Part shown: piece after piece, positions 32,622-43,450 of the stretch | How the letters are laid out: the number at the start of each line of letters is the position of its first letter | How positions within the stretch are numbered: position 1 is the stretch's first letter | Assembly (NCBI GenBank): GCA_026210745.1 | Contig: CP110632.1 | Location: forward strand, 4,773,001 to 4,837,000 | Source of the DNA: Exobasidium rhododendri | Lineage: Eukaryota > Basidiomycota > Exobasidiomycetes > Exobasidiales > Exobasidiaceae | Direction of reading: 5' to 3' | Length of the DNA stretch: 64,000 bases | Notes under the pieces: generated by a model | What the model was told of the DNA's origin: nothing | Databases searched by the model: none | What the model saw: the letters and a program-made list of their open reading frames with translations, nothing else | Program-made: the position numbers and the translations under genes

Positions 32622-33791
32622 TCAAGCAAATCTCGGTAGTGCAACGACATCATTCATGCCCATTTTCGTCCTGCCACCAACGTCCCCCTTCATGAAGACC
32701 AGCATTCCTACCCTCCCCAACACCAATACGCAGCCCCTCAAGAAAGTCAAAAGCACAAGAAAGACACTCGCCGAAGGTAGGGGGCCTCGCAAGGGCCGAT
32801 CCGGGACAATTTGAGACAGCATTGCGGCGCTGATGTCCAATGAAGTGTCCATTGCTGAAGCCGCAGAAGATGAAGAGTATGAATGGAGGAGTCGACCGAG
32901 TATATCTTCGTGAGTCTCTGAATGTTTTGCTGGAGCAGTCGGATACATCGCAGGCCTGTTGTGATGCGCAGTGTAGTCGCCATGCCATGGCTGCCATGTG
33001 GGGTATGTATTGGACGCTGGGTAGGAGGAAGGATGTCCGTTGGTATGTCGAATATCATCAGAGAGGGCATGCACCACTTGTCGTTTGAACTCAGTCGATT
33101 GCGCCAAGAGGAGCATCAGAGTGTTTCGAGACGACTCCTGGTCTTCTTGAGCGGGTTGCGCCCTCGTCTGATTCCAGTAAGTGTGGGGTGTCAAGACCTC
33201 AGTCTGTGGCGGTGTAGGAGGTGACAGAGAGGAAGTTGTAAGAGAAGCGAAAGAATCGACGTCATTAGACGGATGTGCGTCTCGGTCTGACGGTGACTTT
33301 GTGATCAGGGTAGCTAGTGACGTCGTCGAACTGTTCAGAGATGAAGTCGAGGCGATTCTTGACCTCTTCCTGCTTGCTTTCATCTCCGTATTCTCTTCGC
33401 CTTCCGAACCTGAATCGTGCGCTTCAATTGCAGCCATCTTCTTGATCGCGCCTCTCAATCTCTTGACCTTGTTCTTTTCTTTCTCAACAGCAGCCAAGAG
33501 GGAGTCCATTGCATCGGGTGCTGCACTCCTCAAGCCAAAGGAATCTTTGAGGGTCTTGACTTGTCCTGTTAGAGTGCTTATCTGTTCAAGTAGGAACTCC
33601 CTCTCATGTTCGAGTTCTTCATTGTGTCGTGTGAGATTGGCATTGCCAGATTCCAGCTCGGCAAGATACGTTTTTCTTCTCGCGCGCAGATCCGCTTGAG
33701 CCTGCGCATTTCGAGAGCGTGAGCAAGATGACGAGGCTTCTTCAGCTTGCACAGGTGAGGCGACCATCGAGCACGAGGAAACGGAAGTCAT
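32622..33791 (-). CDS. bZIP transcription factor
   Basis: Nuclear regulator of 389 residues in one exon. I start it at 33791 because the bZIP begins soon after; an upstream in-frame ATG at 33896 would add a poorly conserved 35 residues. The basic region is RNAQAQADLRARRKTYLAEL at about residues 24-43, followed by a leucine-zipper heptad run (ESGNANLTRHNEELEHE and so on) to about residue 82. The N-A-x-A-Q-A-x-L-R-x-R-R pattern belongs to a fungal bZIP group near the Yap/Cys3-like types. The middle is Ser/Thr-rich with an acidic patch (SGSEGEENTEM); the C-terminal part is His/Tyr/Pro-rich, then hydrophobic. It is divergent from the amino acid permease across an 868 bp region that holds a TGAGTCA site. 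Confidence 0.85.
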   Translation of the reverse strand: MTSVSSCSMVASPVQAEEASSSCSRSRNAQAQADLRARRKTYLAELESGNANLTRHNEELEHEREFLLEQISTLTGQVKTLKDSFGLRSAAPDAMDSLLAAVEKEKNKVKRLRGAIKKMAAIEAHDSGSEGEENTEMKASRKRSRIASTSSLNSSTTSLATLITKSPSDRDAHPSNDVDSFASLTTSSLSPPTPPQTEVLTPHTYWNQTRAQPAQEDQESSRNTLMLLLAQSTEFKRQVVHALSDDIRHTNGHPSSYPASNTYPTWQPWHGDYTAHHNRPAMYPTAPAKHSETHEDILGRLLHSYSSSSAASAMDTSLDISAAMLSQIVPDRPLRGPLPSASVFLVLLTFLRGCVLVLGRVGMLVFMKGDVGGRTKMGMNDVVALPRFA

Positions 33792-34127
33792 ATTGGAGTG
33801 GATGTAAAGATCAAGTGAGAAGAGGTACAAGCAGTGTTGAGACCGGGGAAGAGGGAAGGGGGAGGGGGATGCAGACAGAATGGGGGGAGATCCCACATCG
33901 AAGTCAGCATTAGCGACTAATCAGAGCTGGAGCAAGCCGAGGAGAGCAAATTGAGGCAAGAAACAAAGCGCGGGCCAAAAAATTGCAACTCTCGCGCGAG
34001 AAGACGAAGAGCGCTCCAATGCCTGATGCCCCTTTTCCTATCTATGCAAGGCTATCATCACGGCTAATCGCAGGGCCATCTTCTGTCTTTTTTTAATGTC
34101 CTTTCGTGTCTACAATTACGAAACGAG

Positions 34128-34134
34128 TGAGTCA
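34128..34134 (+). promoter_or_regulatory. AP-1/Gcn4-type TGAGTCA site
   Basis: TGAGTCA (in gtgagtcat, one base short of a palindrome) between the bZIP and permease starts. It is a possible target of Gcn4 or of the adjacent bZIP factor. Confidence 0.35.
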
Positions 34135-34413
34135 TTTGGAGGAAACTCTAATGATCCTTATCGCTATCTGCAGAAAAGAAGACATGGCCGAGGTGTCACA
34201 CCTGCAAAGGAAACAGGACAATCAAACTTCACGTTATCGAAGTGAATGTATAGCTTGCTTAGATACTGCTATTCAATTCAATATAGGGACAGTGTCCCCC
34301 CCCATCCTTACTGATCATTATCTATTATAATCTCTAAAGCTTCGTTTCTTAGGACGTCAATTCGGCTTTTCTTCGGGGTGTCTTTGATGTATGAGTACAC
34401 TGTCACCGAGGAG

Positions 34414-34414
<1 letters not shown>

Positions 34415-34454
<40 letters not shown>

Positions 34455-34464
34455 TGTGTGTGTA
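34415..34464 (+). repeat. (TG)n microsatellite
   Basis: About 18 perfect TG units followed by two interrupted blocks (tacgtgtgtgtgtacg). Such alternating purine-pyrimidine runs are length-variable and can form Z-DNA. It lies about 200 bp before the permease ATG. Confidence 0.9.
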
Positions 34465-34659
34465 CGTCGTAGGATCGTTAGTGGCGTATAGGTGAGTGTC
34501 AGGTACCATTGATAGGCGCTGTCGCTGCGTCGATAGAAGATTGGCAGCGTCTCTTGTGAAGCTTGTCCTTACATAAAAAGATAGAGCAGTTCTTCCATTG
34601 TCCTAGTGACACAGACGATCAAACCCGTCTTCCGTTTCACTCTGCCATATTCTTTGATC

Positions 34660-36530
34660 ATGGCTGAAAAAGAAATCCAAGAGACCATGACGCTCGAAAA
34701 GGAAGGACCTAGCGTTGTCTCCAATGAAGCATTCGATGGCCTTAACGAAGACGAAAGGATGCTTGCTTCACTTGGCTACAAGCAGGAATTCAAAAGAGAA
34801 TTTTCTACCTTGACGACGATATGTTACTGCACCTCTGTCATGGGTGTCGTTGCTTCCTTCTCGGCTACTCTCAATTTCCCACTCGATGCAGCTGGTCATG
34901 TAGGAATTGTCTGGGCTTGGGCAGTAGGATCAGTCATGGTCTGGTCTTGTGCTGCTTCATTGGCAGAGATGAGTTCAGCGATGCCTACGTCCGGCGGTCT
35001 GTACTACTTTTCCGCTCGACTGGCTTCGCCTAGATGGGCTCCTCTGGCTTGTTGGTGGACAGGCTGGATGAACGTCACGGGTCAAGTGGCGCTTGTTTCG
35101 TCGATCGTGAGTGCTATTCATGACCGTGAATGGTAAAGCGAGAAAAAATGGATCCTGACGATACTAACACCCATCTCCCAGACGTACACGGCTGCGCAAT
35201 TCATCTATGCGGCAGCCATTGTCGGCAACGATTTCTCCGAAGACTTTCTTCTTTCCGCAGGTGAGTCAGACATGCCGCTACACACCACTGCGATCGTCTT
35301 CCTCTAATACCCATGATGGCAATTCTACAACCTAATTTCAAGGCGAGCTGTATGCTATTTTCCTGGGCCTTCTTCTCTTCCTCGGCGTTCTCTGCTCCTG
35401 TGCCACCAAGATCCTGGCGAACCTCAACATTCTCTACCTCGTCCTCAACATTGGGAGTGCTCTCGCCGTCATTATCGGCTTGGCCGCTACTGGTCCACAT
35501 GTATCTGCCAAAGTAGCATTCACTCAGCTCGAAAACGGAAGCGGCTGGTCGAACAACGGTATGGCTTTCCTCCTCAGTCTGACCTCGGTGATGTGGACCC
35601 ATACAGGATACGACAGCGCAGTGCACGTAGCGGAAGAGACAAAGAATGCGGCCAAGACGGCACCGTTGGCTATCATGTCTGCCGTGTTTGGAACGTCCTT
35701 CATGGGCTTTGCTCTGGCTATCGTTACCTCGTTTGCCGTCTCTGATCTACAAGGTGCAGCAACGAGCACTCTTGGAGTTCCCATGGCTCAGATTCTTTAC
35801 GACCATCTCGGAAAGAGAGGCATGCTCGCCCTATGGAGCTTCATCATCGTCGTCCAGGTCAACACAGCCGCCGCACAACTAGTCGATGCTTCGCGTGTCG
35901 TCTTTGCTTTCTCACGAGATGGTGCTCTTCCTGGGTCTCGCTACTGGTCTCGAATTAACAAGCACACTCAAACGCCAGTCTTTGCCGTCTTCTTCGTCGT
36001 CTTGGGTGCCGCTCTTCTGGGGCTTCTCACACTACAATTGGCAGCAGGTCTGGCACTATTCAGTTGCGCCGTCATTGCACTCTATATCTCCTATGCGATC
36101 CCCATATTCCTACGCTTGATGACGCCCGACTTCCAAAGAGGTCCTTGGCATCTAGGCAAGTTCTCTAGGCCAATTGCAGCAATTGCCGTAGCATGGGTTT
36201 CTTTCATCACGATCGGTGAGCAGCCCTTTCGGACCATAAGCTTACGAGTCCTTCTGACTTTGAGTGCTAACCTGTTTCCCCCAGTTCTACTCTTCCCACT
36301 GGACTTGAATCCTGGTATCGTGAACATGAATTGGGCCATCTTGATTTGTGAGTCGTCCCCCGTGTCCAGCAAAGTAGGAATTCTCGCCGGCTTACAATGT
36401 CTCCGTCTTCTCTGCAGTGGGTGTCATTACCTTGGGATCACTCACGTGGTGGCTAGTTGATGCACACAAGTGGTTCACAGGTCCCATTCGGACGATACAA
36501 GACCACGAGAAGGAGAACAGCTCTATGTAG
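34660..36530 (+). CDS. APC-family amino acid / GABA-type permease
   Basis: Plasma-membrane or vacuolar permease of 524 residues and 12 helices. Five exons join in frame: 34660-35106, 35182-35260, 35343-36215, 36285-36347 and 36418-36530. Family marks are FSTLTTICYCTSVMGVVASF in helix 1, MSSAMPTSGGLYYFSARLAS with the conserved Gly-Gly-Leu-Tyr, the TGYDSAVHVAEETKNA segment of helix 6, and FAFSRDGALPGSRYW. These place it with the fungal GABA/choline permease group (Uga4, Hnm1); yeast Uga4 also imports putrescine. Substrate is not proven. Its location near the agmatinase makes putrescine or GABA uptake an attractive guess. The last two exons, although short, give a sensible final helix and polar tail. 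Confidence 0.9.
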
Positions 36531-36785
36531 CCACGACACGAGATGTACAGTAGTATAATGATAAGATAGATATTGGATTCATCAGACGGTGTCGTGTCGC
36601 AATAGCCGTGATTGATCAGTCTGGTCTAATAAGCCCGTGCGAAATGTGGCGCATTTTCAGAGAGAAGATTCCACCTGCCTCTTTTCTCCTGCTACTTCCA
36701 CTCCTCCCACCCCCCAACGACTCTTGCCTTGGATCGTCCCAATCAAGCTCCTGCATGGTCTGACCCTTTCTTACACCTCCTCTAC

Positions 36786-38405
36786 ATGCTTCTCACCATG
36801 CTCTGTACGGGCTTAGGCCTAGGTCTAGGTGGCCATGTCCTTTCCCAATTCTTTGAGCCGCCATTAGTGCTCACAATGCGATTGCATGCTGTCGGCTTCA
36901 TCGCATTCACTGGTCTTCTCTGGAAGCGAGAAGCCGTTCCATTCTGGAGGGCAGTGGCGGGAAGCATACTTGTGTCCATCTCATACACAGTAGCGATCAC
37001 CTCTTCTATCGTTGTGTATCGCCTCTTTTTGCATCGCTTACAACGATTTCCTGGCGATCCAGTACACAAGTTGACGATGTATCCCTTGCTCACCATTGAC
37101 TGGGAAGGGAACAGACCGACGTACCTTGAAAAGCTACATAAGAAGTACGGGACTATCGTCCGTATTGGACCCAGAGAACTCTCTGTCAGCGATCCGGATT
37201 CCATCGCGTCCATCTACAGTTCAAGAGGACCTCGACGGCAGAGAGGGACATGGTACCTTGCCTCACCAACGTCTAACATTGCACAGCTCGAACCCAGCAA
37301 TACCCAGTATGATCTTCAATACACCAATGCAGAGCTGAATTCAGCAGCGAAAGAGGAGAGCGAGGTGCTTGTCGAGCGCAGTGCGAGCCAATTGATGGGG
37401 CGACTTGACAGACTATTGAAGAAAGGCAAAGACTCCGATCCTATCGATATCGCAGAATACTTTGCCTTGTTCTCGATGGATGTTGCAAGCCACTTGGGTG
37501 TGGGGAAGAGCTTGAATCTTCTCGAGAATGAAAAGGCATCGCCGATGATTGAGGCGCTCGATGAAAGGATACGCATGCTCAACGTAGTCGCTAATGTGCC
37601 ATACTGCATCGAAGCAACACGATTGCTGCCAAGCTCGACTAGAGAATACGAGAATTGGGTCAAGGAGACAGTGGCGAGCAGTGGAGGAGCTGGAAAGGAA
37701 CAGGATGCCAAGTCCTCCGTTATCATGAACCACATTCGCACGGAAAGCGTTCCTCGATCTTTAACGTCGGATCAACTTTCCTCGGAAGTGTCTCTCTTCA
37801 TCCTGAACACCAGTGCGATAACCAGAAGTGTGCTGACGTGGTGCACATTGGAGCTCATGAAGCAGCCACGACTTGTCGCTCGACTGCAGAAAGAGCTTAG
37901 GAGAGCGTTTCAGGATAGGGCATCCCTTGACAACACTCGACTGCAACGTGAATGTCCTTTCCTCGACGCTTGCATCAACGAGACGCTTCGTCTCTGGCCT
38001 CCTATGCCTAGTGGGCAACGAGTAGTGACTCTTCCTCAAGGGCTGAGCATATCGAAAGGGACGCAGCTGCCGTCAAACGTCATCGTGTCTGTACCGACGT
38101 ACACTCTACACCGAGATTCTGCCAATTTCTCCTCCCCGGATGACTTTCTTCCTACTCGATGGCTCCCACAAGAGACCAGCGCCACTCAGCACAAGCTCAA
38201 CGCCTTTATTCCTTTTGGTTTTGGGCGAGACTTGAACGTACTTGAACAATCTCTGATCTGGATGCAGTGCCGTATTGTGCTAGCTCGCCTCTTGCACTCA
38301 TACGACGTCGAATCGGCCGACAAAAGTGTCATCGATGAAGGCAACTACCGAGATCATCAGGTTGCTGCAAAGGTGCCTTGCATGGTCACCATCAGAGCAA
38401 AGTAG
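36786..38405 (+). CDS. P450-fold protein lacking the haem-ligand cysteine
   Basis: A 539-residue intact frame with clear P450 layout and a multi-helix N-terminal membrane anchor (residues 1-90, three hydrophobic segments, then FPGDP). Kept features: KYGTIVRIGPRELSVSD, the K-helix E-x-x-R (NETLRLWPP, Glu399-Arg402), a PTRW in place of PERF/W, and the L-helix SLIWMQCRIVLARLL. Lost features: the cysteine loop reads PFGFGRDLNVLEQ at 476-488 with no cysteine and one extra residue; the I-helix reads ILNTSAITRS where AGxDTT is expected; the C-helix W-x-x-x-R is gone. It therefore should not bind haem as a thiolate enzyme. The first ATG of the frame is at 36786. I infer a P450 pseudoenzyme with a retained role, or a recent decay without stops. 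It sits between the permease and the GMC gene. Confidence 0.85.
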   Translation: MLLTMLCTGLGLGLGGHVLSQFFEPPLVLTMRLHAVGFIAFTGLLWKREAVPFWRAVAGSILVSISYTVAITSSIVVYRLFLHRLQRFPGDPVHKLTMYPLLTIDWEGNRPTYLEKLHKKYGTIVRIGPRELSVSDPDSIASIYSSRGPRRQRGTWYLASPTSNIAQLEPSNTQYDLQYTNAELNSAAKEESEVLVERSASQLMGRLDRLLKKGKDSDPIDIAEYFALFSMDVASHLGVGKSLNLLENEKASPMIEALDERIRMLNVVANVPYCIEATRLLPSSTREYENWVKETVASSGGAGKEQDAKSSVIMNHIRTESVPRSLTSDQLSSEVSLFILNTSAITRSVLTWCTLELMKQPRLVARLQKELRRAFQDRASLDNTRLQRECPFLDACINETLRLWPPMPSGQRVVTLPQGLSISKGTQLPSNVIVSVPTYTLHRDSANFSSPDDFLPTRWLPQETSATQHKLNAFIPFGFGRDLNVLEQSLIWMQCRIVLARLLHSYDVESADKSVIDEGNYRDHQVAAKVPCMVTIRAK

Positions 38406-38524
38406 AACTTCTTTGGAGCAACTGTCCTTCTCTCTCCGAGCCCTAGATACAGCGTAAAACGCGCAAATTATCATATAACAACGTCACCGACCAGACACCT
38501 ATTCATAAGGGCAGATACACAACA

Positions 38525-40833
38525 TCATAGCCGACCGTGATCAAGCGCAAATGCCTCCGTGCCCACCTGATCTAGATTCACCTTCTGGGTAGGAGGTGGT
38601 ACTTGATCTTGTTTCGGTAGTACCTTTGCATCTTGAGCGATCATGAAAGCTGCCTTTTCACCAATCATGTACGCAGGGGCTTGTGTATGTCCTGCATTGA
38701 CGAGTGGTAGAATGGAAACATCGGCTACTCGAAGATTTGCCACGCCGTGAACTCGAAGACGGTCATCGACAATGGCACCGTGTGGTAGAGTGGAAGATGG
38801 TTTGGTGGATGGACCCATTGCACACGTTCCAGAGGGGTGATAACAGGTTCCGCTCTGTTGACGAACGTACTCTTTCCAGCCTTCGACGTCTGTGGGCAAC
38901 GTGCGTCCTTTCGGCCACGGACCTGCAATGATATCCTTTGTGCCTGCGCCTTTAGTGACAACTTCGGCACCGAATCGATTCGCTTCTGCCAACATGATCA
39001 AGTCTAGCTCGCTACCCAAGTAGTTGTGATCGATCGTAGGTGGAAACATGGCATTTCTGCTTTGTAGCTTGACACTCCCACGAGCTTGTGGATTGAAGAG
39101 AAGCGAAATAAGGGCAAATGCTGATTCATCGCCGGAGGGAAAATCGACGTGCTGAGGTCCACCGCCATAACACTCAGACCAAAAATATTCTACGTGAGGC
39201 ATACCGTTGTCGGCACCCATAGGGTCTCGACCGCCTGACCTCGCCAGTGCTTCTTGCCACTCTGGATAGGCTTTCAACTCCTCATCGAACCGCTTAAAGA
39301 CGAATGCGCCAAAGGGAAATCGACCGAGCAAGCCGGTCTTGTCGGTCATCCACTGCATCAACGACTTGTCAAATGCTCCTTCTGCGTACAAGAGGTGGTC
39401 GTTGCTGGGCGGAAATTCAGTGCGCTTTAGTGTTTCTGCTATCAATTTGGGAAAGAGAGAGGCGCACACCGTAACTCACGTCATCTGCGGCTTTGACACA
39501 TCGAAGAAGTTGAAGTTGATAATGTGATCCTGCAAGTTGTTGCCAACGCCTTCCGACGCTACTTCCACGGGAATGCGATACTTTTGCAGCTGGTCAGGGG
39601 GTCCGATCCCGCTTAACATGAGAACTTGAGGGGTATTGTAAGCTCCACAGGAGAGAATTACCTCCTTCTTGGCTTGGTAAGATCGTGGGAAGCCGGTGGT
39701 ATTGTCTCGTACCTCCACACCAGTAGCCGTCTTTACGCCTTTTGCGTCCGTCGAGAGAACAACCTTGGTGCACTGCTGATTCACATGGACAGTGAGGTTC
39801 TTTGGCGTAGTGGGCCCGCTCACGAAGTCGGCTCTGTCGGCGAGGAAGAAAAAGTGTCAGTGAGCTGAAGAGCTGGTTTCACCTATAAGTGGAAGAAAAG
39901 AAAGACCCACACTCACCCTGTCGTTCGGATTCCTTTGTATACTGTCCGTGGTACGTGACCTACTCCGACATTCTCTCCCGTCGAGAACATGTCTTCTTTC
40001 CACGGCAAGCCAGTCTCCAAGAAGCTCTCCACCAGCTTCTCGCTTATCGGCGCCAGGGGATGGTAGGTTCTGTAGGGAGAATGTTATGGGAATGAGCAAC
40101 GGACGAAAGGAATGCCTCTACAGGAGTTGGGAACGAAGACATACGTATGCAGAGGTCCGCTTGAACCGTGAGCATTGGGGTCATCCTTTATTCCTTCTTC
40201 AGGATGAAATGTCTCTGACTTTTGTGTGTTGACATTCAGGGTGAGCTTCAAGACAAGGAACATTTCCACCCCATCTACTATGACGATGTACTCCTCACCT
40301 TTTTGAAGAAGGGCAGGACCTCCTCCCAGCTCCAGCCCTCGATCCCCATGTTCTCCAATCGATCATCTGAAGAAGGAGGAAGCAAGTTCAACACCTTTGC
40401 AGCAAAGCAATACAGCACTAACTCTAAAATGATACTCACAGTCCTCTTTGACACCTCGAAGCATCAATGTACCGTTTGCTCCCGAGCTGCCACCGAGGAA
40501 TTTGCCTCGTGGTAAGTGAATCTGTCTATTGTTGGCATGCTTCATCGGCTGGGAAGAATATCGCCAGTCCCAGTCAGTATGATGAAGTCCTTCCCATCCC
40601 ATGGCCATGGTCGACATGACAATGGAGTCATGCTGTGGACCGGCTTCCAAGAGCAGAACTTGGTCGTTGGGGCAATACTCGGCAATCCTGCAGTCATAGC
40701 AGTATTCAGATTATACTTTCTGACAACCCACCAGCCACACTATAGAAGGCTGCGCTACTCACCTCCGAGCAGCAGCTGGTCCAGCCGTTCCACCACCAAC
40801 GACAATGTAATCATACTGTGTCTGCTCTGACAT
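38525..40833 (-). CDS. GMC oxidoreductase (FAD; aryl-alcohol / choline oxidase type)
   Basis: FAD-dependent oxidoreductase of 615 residues acting on alcohols. Seven exons join in frame: 40763-40833, 40440-40687, 40299-40366, 40145-40218, 39917-40069, 39480-39833 and 38525-39404. The N-terminal dinucleotide motif is [16 protein letters not shown], continued across the first intron to an LLLEAGP strand; GMC signature 1 region [17 protein letters not shown] and signature 2 [16 protein letters not shown] are present. The C-terminal catalytic region holds [11 protein letters not shown] and [16 protein letters not shown], with the His and the later His expected for catalysis. No signal peptide is evident, which argues for an intracellular enzyme. 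Next to the homogentisate genes, oxidation of an aryl or phenethyl alcohol is a guess. Confidence 0.9.
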
Positions 40834-41262
40834 TGTCGCTAAAGTCGAGAAGAGTAGGAAAGGAAGCCACTTTCTTCCGTTGCCGTGCTGTTGCCTCCCA
40901 TCTATACTTACTTATACAATGGCAGACTGAGATCGCTCGCATCTATCACATCGTCCACACCTTCCTCAATTCTTTGCTTTATCCGATTGCACCCTTCTGT
41001 CCCCACTCAGCGCATGTCCGGGGAGCCTACTAGCAGATCGTGCCCTGATTCGTCTCCTTCAGTATGACTTGGAGGGCTTATTCTACACCCCCAACTTGTT
41101 AATGCAAGTGATTACAGCTTAAATAGAACTCGATTTCAATGCCGTGGCGTCAACTTGCCCCACAAAGGTTATTTTCAAATAAGAATAAATCAGTAAAGAA
41201 GGAGCGCGGTCACAAGATCTACTGTATAGGTGGAGGGAAGGGGGACGAATAACTGCAAAAGA
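40834..41262. other. Intergenic: GMC promoter and hmgA 3' flank
   Basis: The 429 bp carry only A/T-rich segments and short frames without support. Confidence 0.45.
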
Positions 41263-42899
41263 TCAAGGAGCCACAAAGTTCTTCTTCAGATCCTGCCACG
41301 CCTTCCAGTAGTCTTGCTGCAGCTTTCCACTCTCTCTGTTGAGCGCAGTCAGTTCGAGGAGGAGGGTAATGAAGGGAGGCAATGAAAGTCAGCTACACAT
41401 CTGCAAAAACAAGAAAAGCGCGGGACAAAGCAACAATACGCACGTTATGGCCCATTTTGTCGTCGCAATCTGATAGGCTGATTCAAACATGAAGCTCATA
41501 CTTCCCTGGCCTATTTTCACCGGTTTCAATTCCGCCACACTCGCCTTATCGAACGTTTCAGCGTCAGGTCCATGTGCCGAGTTCATGTTGTGCAAAGAAG
41601 CACCGCCGGGCAAGAAACCGGTCGCTTTTGCATCGTACGTGCCGACGATGTTGCCCATGAATTCACTCATGACATTTCGATGGAAGTAAGGAGGGCGGAA
41701 CGTGTCCTCCTGTACGAGCCAACGGGGTGGAAAGATGACAAAGTCCGCAATGGCCGTTCCGGGTGAATCAGTTGGACAAGTGAGGACGGTGAAAATAGAC
41801 GGATCAGGATGATCATAGGAGATGCTGCCCATTGTGTTGAACTTGAGCAGGTCATACCGATACGGGACGTAATTCCCTGAAAAGGCAACTACATCGTATG
41901 GTGAATGGTCCTGCTCGAACTGGAAGAAGCTGCCCATGAACTTGTTGATAATCGTGTATTGTCCCTCGATGTCCTCGTAAGCGGCTACAGGTGTTTGAAA
42001 GTCCTTTACGTTTGCCAGCCCGTTGGCACCAAGAGGTCCCAATTCGGGAAGTTCAAAGTGGCCTTTATAAATTTCACAGATGAACCCTTTCGCTTGGCCG
42101 GTGACATTGACGCTGAACTTGAGACCTCTTTGTATGACGCAGATATGCAGAGGAGGCACGGTCATCCTTCCAAATTCCGTGACGATGTCCAATTCTCCCA
42201 TTTGGGGCACTGCAATGTCGAGCGAGTAATAAGCATGAACACAGTCCGAACCCCATGCCTGAAATGTATACAACGTCGCACTCACCGATCAGGAAGTCAC
42301 CATCGCTGTTGTAGAACGACCTGTTCTTCATGCTCTTGTTGCAACTGTAAAAGTGAATGGCCATTCCGTCCTTGACTTGACTGTCACCGGCGCCCCCAAG
42401 AGTGACCAAACCATCGACGAAATCTTTCTCTTGATCGCTGTTGCCGAGCTCTAGCGGATCCCACCGTAGCTGTTGTGGCGTGATTTCGATCCCAGGTGAA
42501 AAGGAATGAAACGAAGAAAGAACACGAGGATGAGCATATGGGGAGAAAGGCGAGTGGTTGACAGAGGGTTTGATCTTTCGTACGGATATCGAGATCAGCT
42601 CCCTTGGCTTCACTGCGAGAAAAAAAGGCATCACAGCACTCACTCGATACAGCCACGACCGCTGATTCTTGTGACGAGGCGCAGTGAATGCCGTGCCGCT
42701 CACTTGCTCAGCGTAGAGTCCGTGGCTGACCTTTTGCGGTGCATTGCCTAGCTTGGGAAGAGTGCCAGGGATCGCCTCAGACTCGACGTGATTGCCAAAG
42801 CCGGCTTCAAAAGAGACGAAGGAAAGAGTTACTACGAGAGGCCCATCTATTCACTTTAACGATTTGCGACTCACCGTTGTACCTTAGTTCGCTAGACAT
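41263..42899 (-). CDS. hmgA: Homogentisate 1,2-dioxygenase
   Basis: Cytosolic non-haem iron dioxygenase that opens homogentisate to maleylacetoacetate in phenylalanine, tyrosine and phenylacetate breakdown. Five exons join in frame (42875-42899, 42644-42804, 42286-42574, 41444-42209, 41263-41335) to give 437 residues, close to the usual 440-450. Marks in order: [54 protein letters not shown] across an intron, and the iron ligands His and Glu in [12 protein letters not shown] (about 334 and 340) and His in [12 protein letters not shown] (about 370), which line up with the human enzyme's ligands. The first exon is only 25 nt and the last 73 nt. It is divergent from the CYP504 gene, sharing its promoter region. 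Confidence 0.95.
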
Positions 42900-43450
42900 G
42901 GTGAGAGGAGGAGGAGGAGGAGGAAACGGAGACTTCAAGAGAATGATGGATACAAAAGTGCAGCTTCCTTTCGCTTGGCCCGAGCGTGTCGAAATCACAT
43001 CCCCACTACTACCTTAAGCCTCTTTTTCTTTAGATCCTTCTTTGAGCGGTTTCTCGAGTGGAGGGGGACTTCTGCTTTCGCCGCTCGACTTTGATTAGCG
43101 ACCCCTTTATCCGAAGCTTTAAATCCATCTACTGTATTCTGGATTAACGTACAGTATTCAGTTTCCCCACCCCAAGCCCCTTCTGTAATGCGTAATGAAA
43201 AAACAAGGGCGGCACAATCGCTACACCACTACCCCACAAACACTACGAAAAGTAAGACTGTCACTTGGCAGAGTTTCGGCTGTACCAATATGTGTACATT
43301 TAATCCATCAGTCCGCCTGCTCCCCGGGAGAATGTTTGAAGATCGGATCAACGTTGTAGTAGGTGAGGGGAAAAGCCATATGTATGCTTGCGATGTAGAG
43401 GAAAACCCTCTCTCTCTCTCCCCATACCGCTCTTCAGGTACTTTTTAGCA
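42900..43450. promoter_or_regulatory. Shared divergent promoter, hmgA / CYP504 P450
   Basis: These 551 bp must drive both hmgA and the P450 and so would hold the inducer-responsive element of the pathway. They contain a purine-rich leader next to hmgA (GAGGAG repeats) and a C-rich tract near 43160. No known site was identified. Confidence 0.5.

Larger units (their letters stand above)
33792..34659. other. Divergent promoter region, bZIP / permease
   Basis: The 868 bp contain an A/T-rich centre, one TGAGTCA element and a long TG dinucleotide run. Small frames are incidental. Confidence 0.5.

Noticed and set aside
38205-38270. Idea that a frameshift or hidden intron hides the haem cysteine of the P450-like gene
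   Set aside because: No Cys codon occurs in the loop in nearby frames, and the I-helix and C-helix signatures are also lost, so the change is not one local error.
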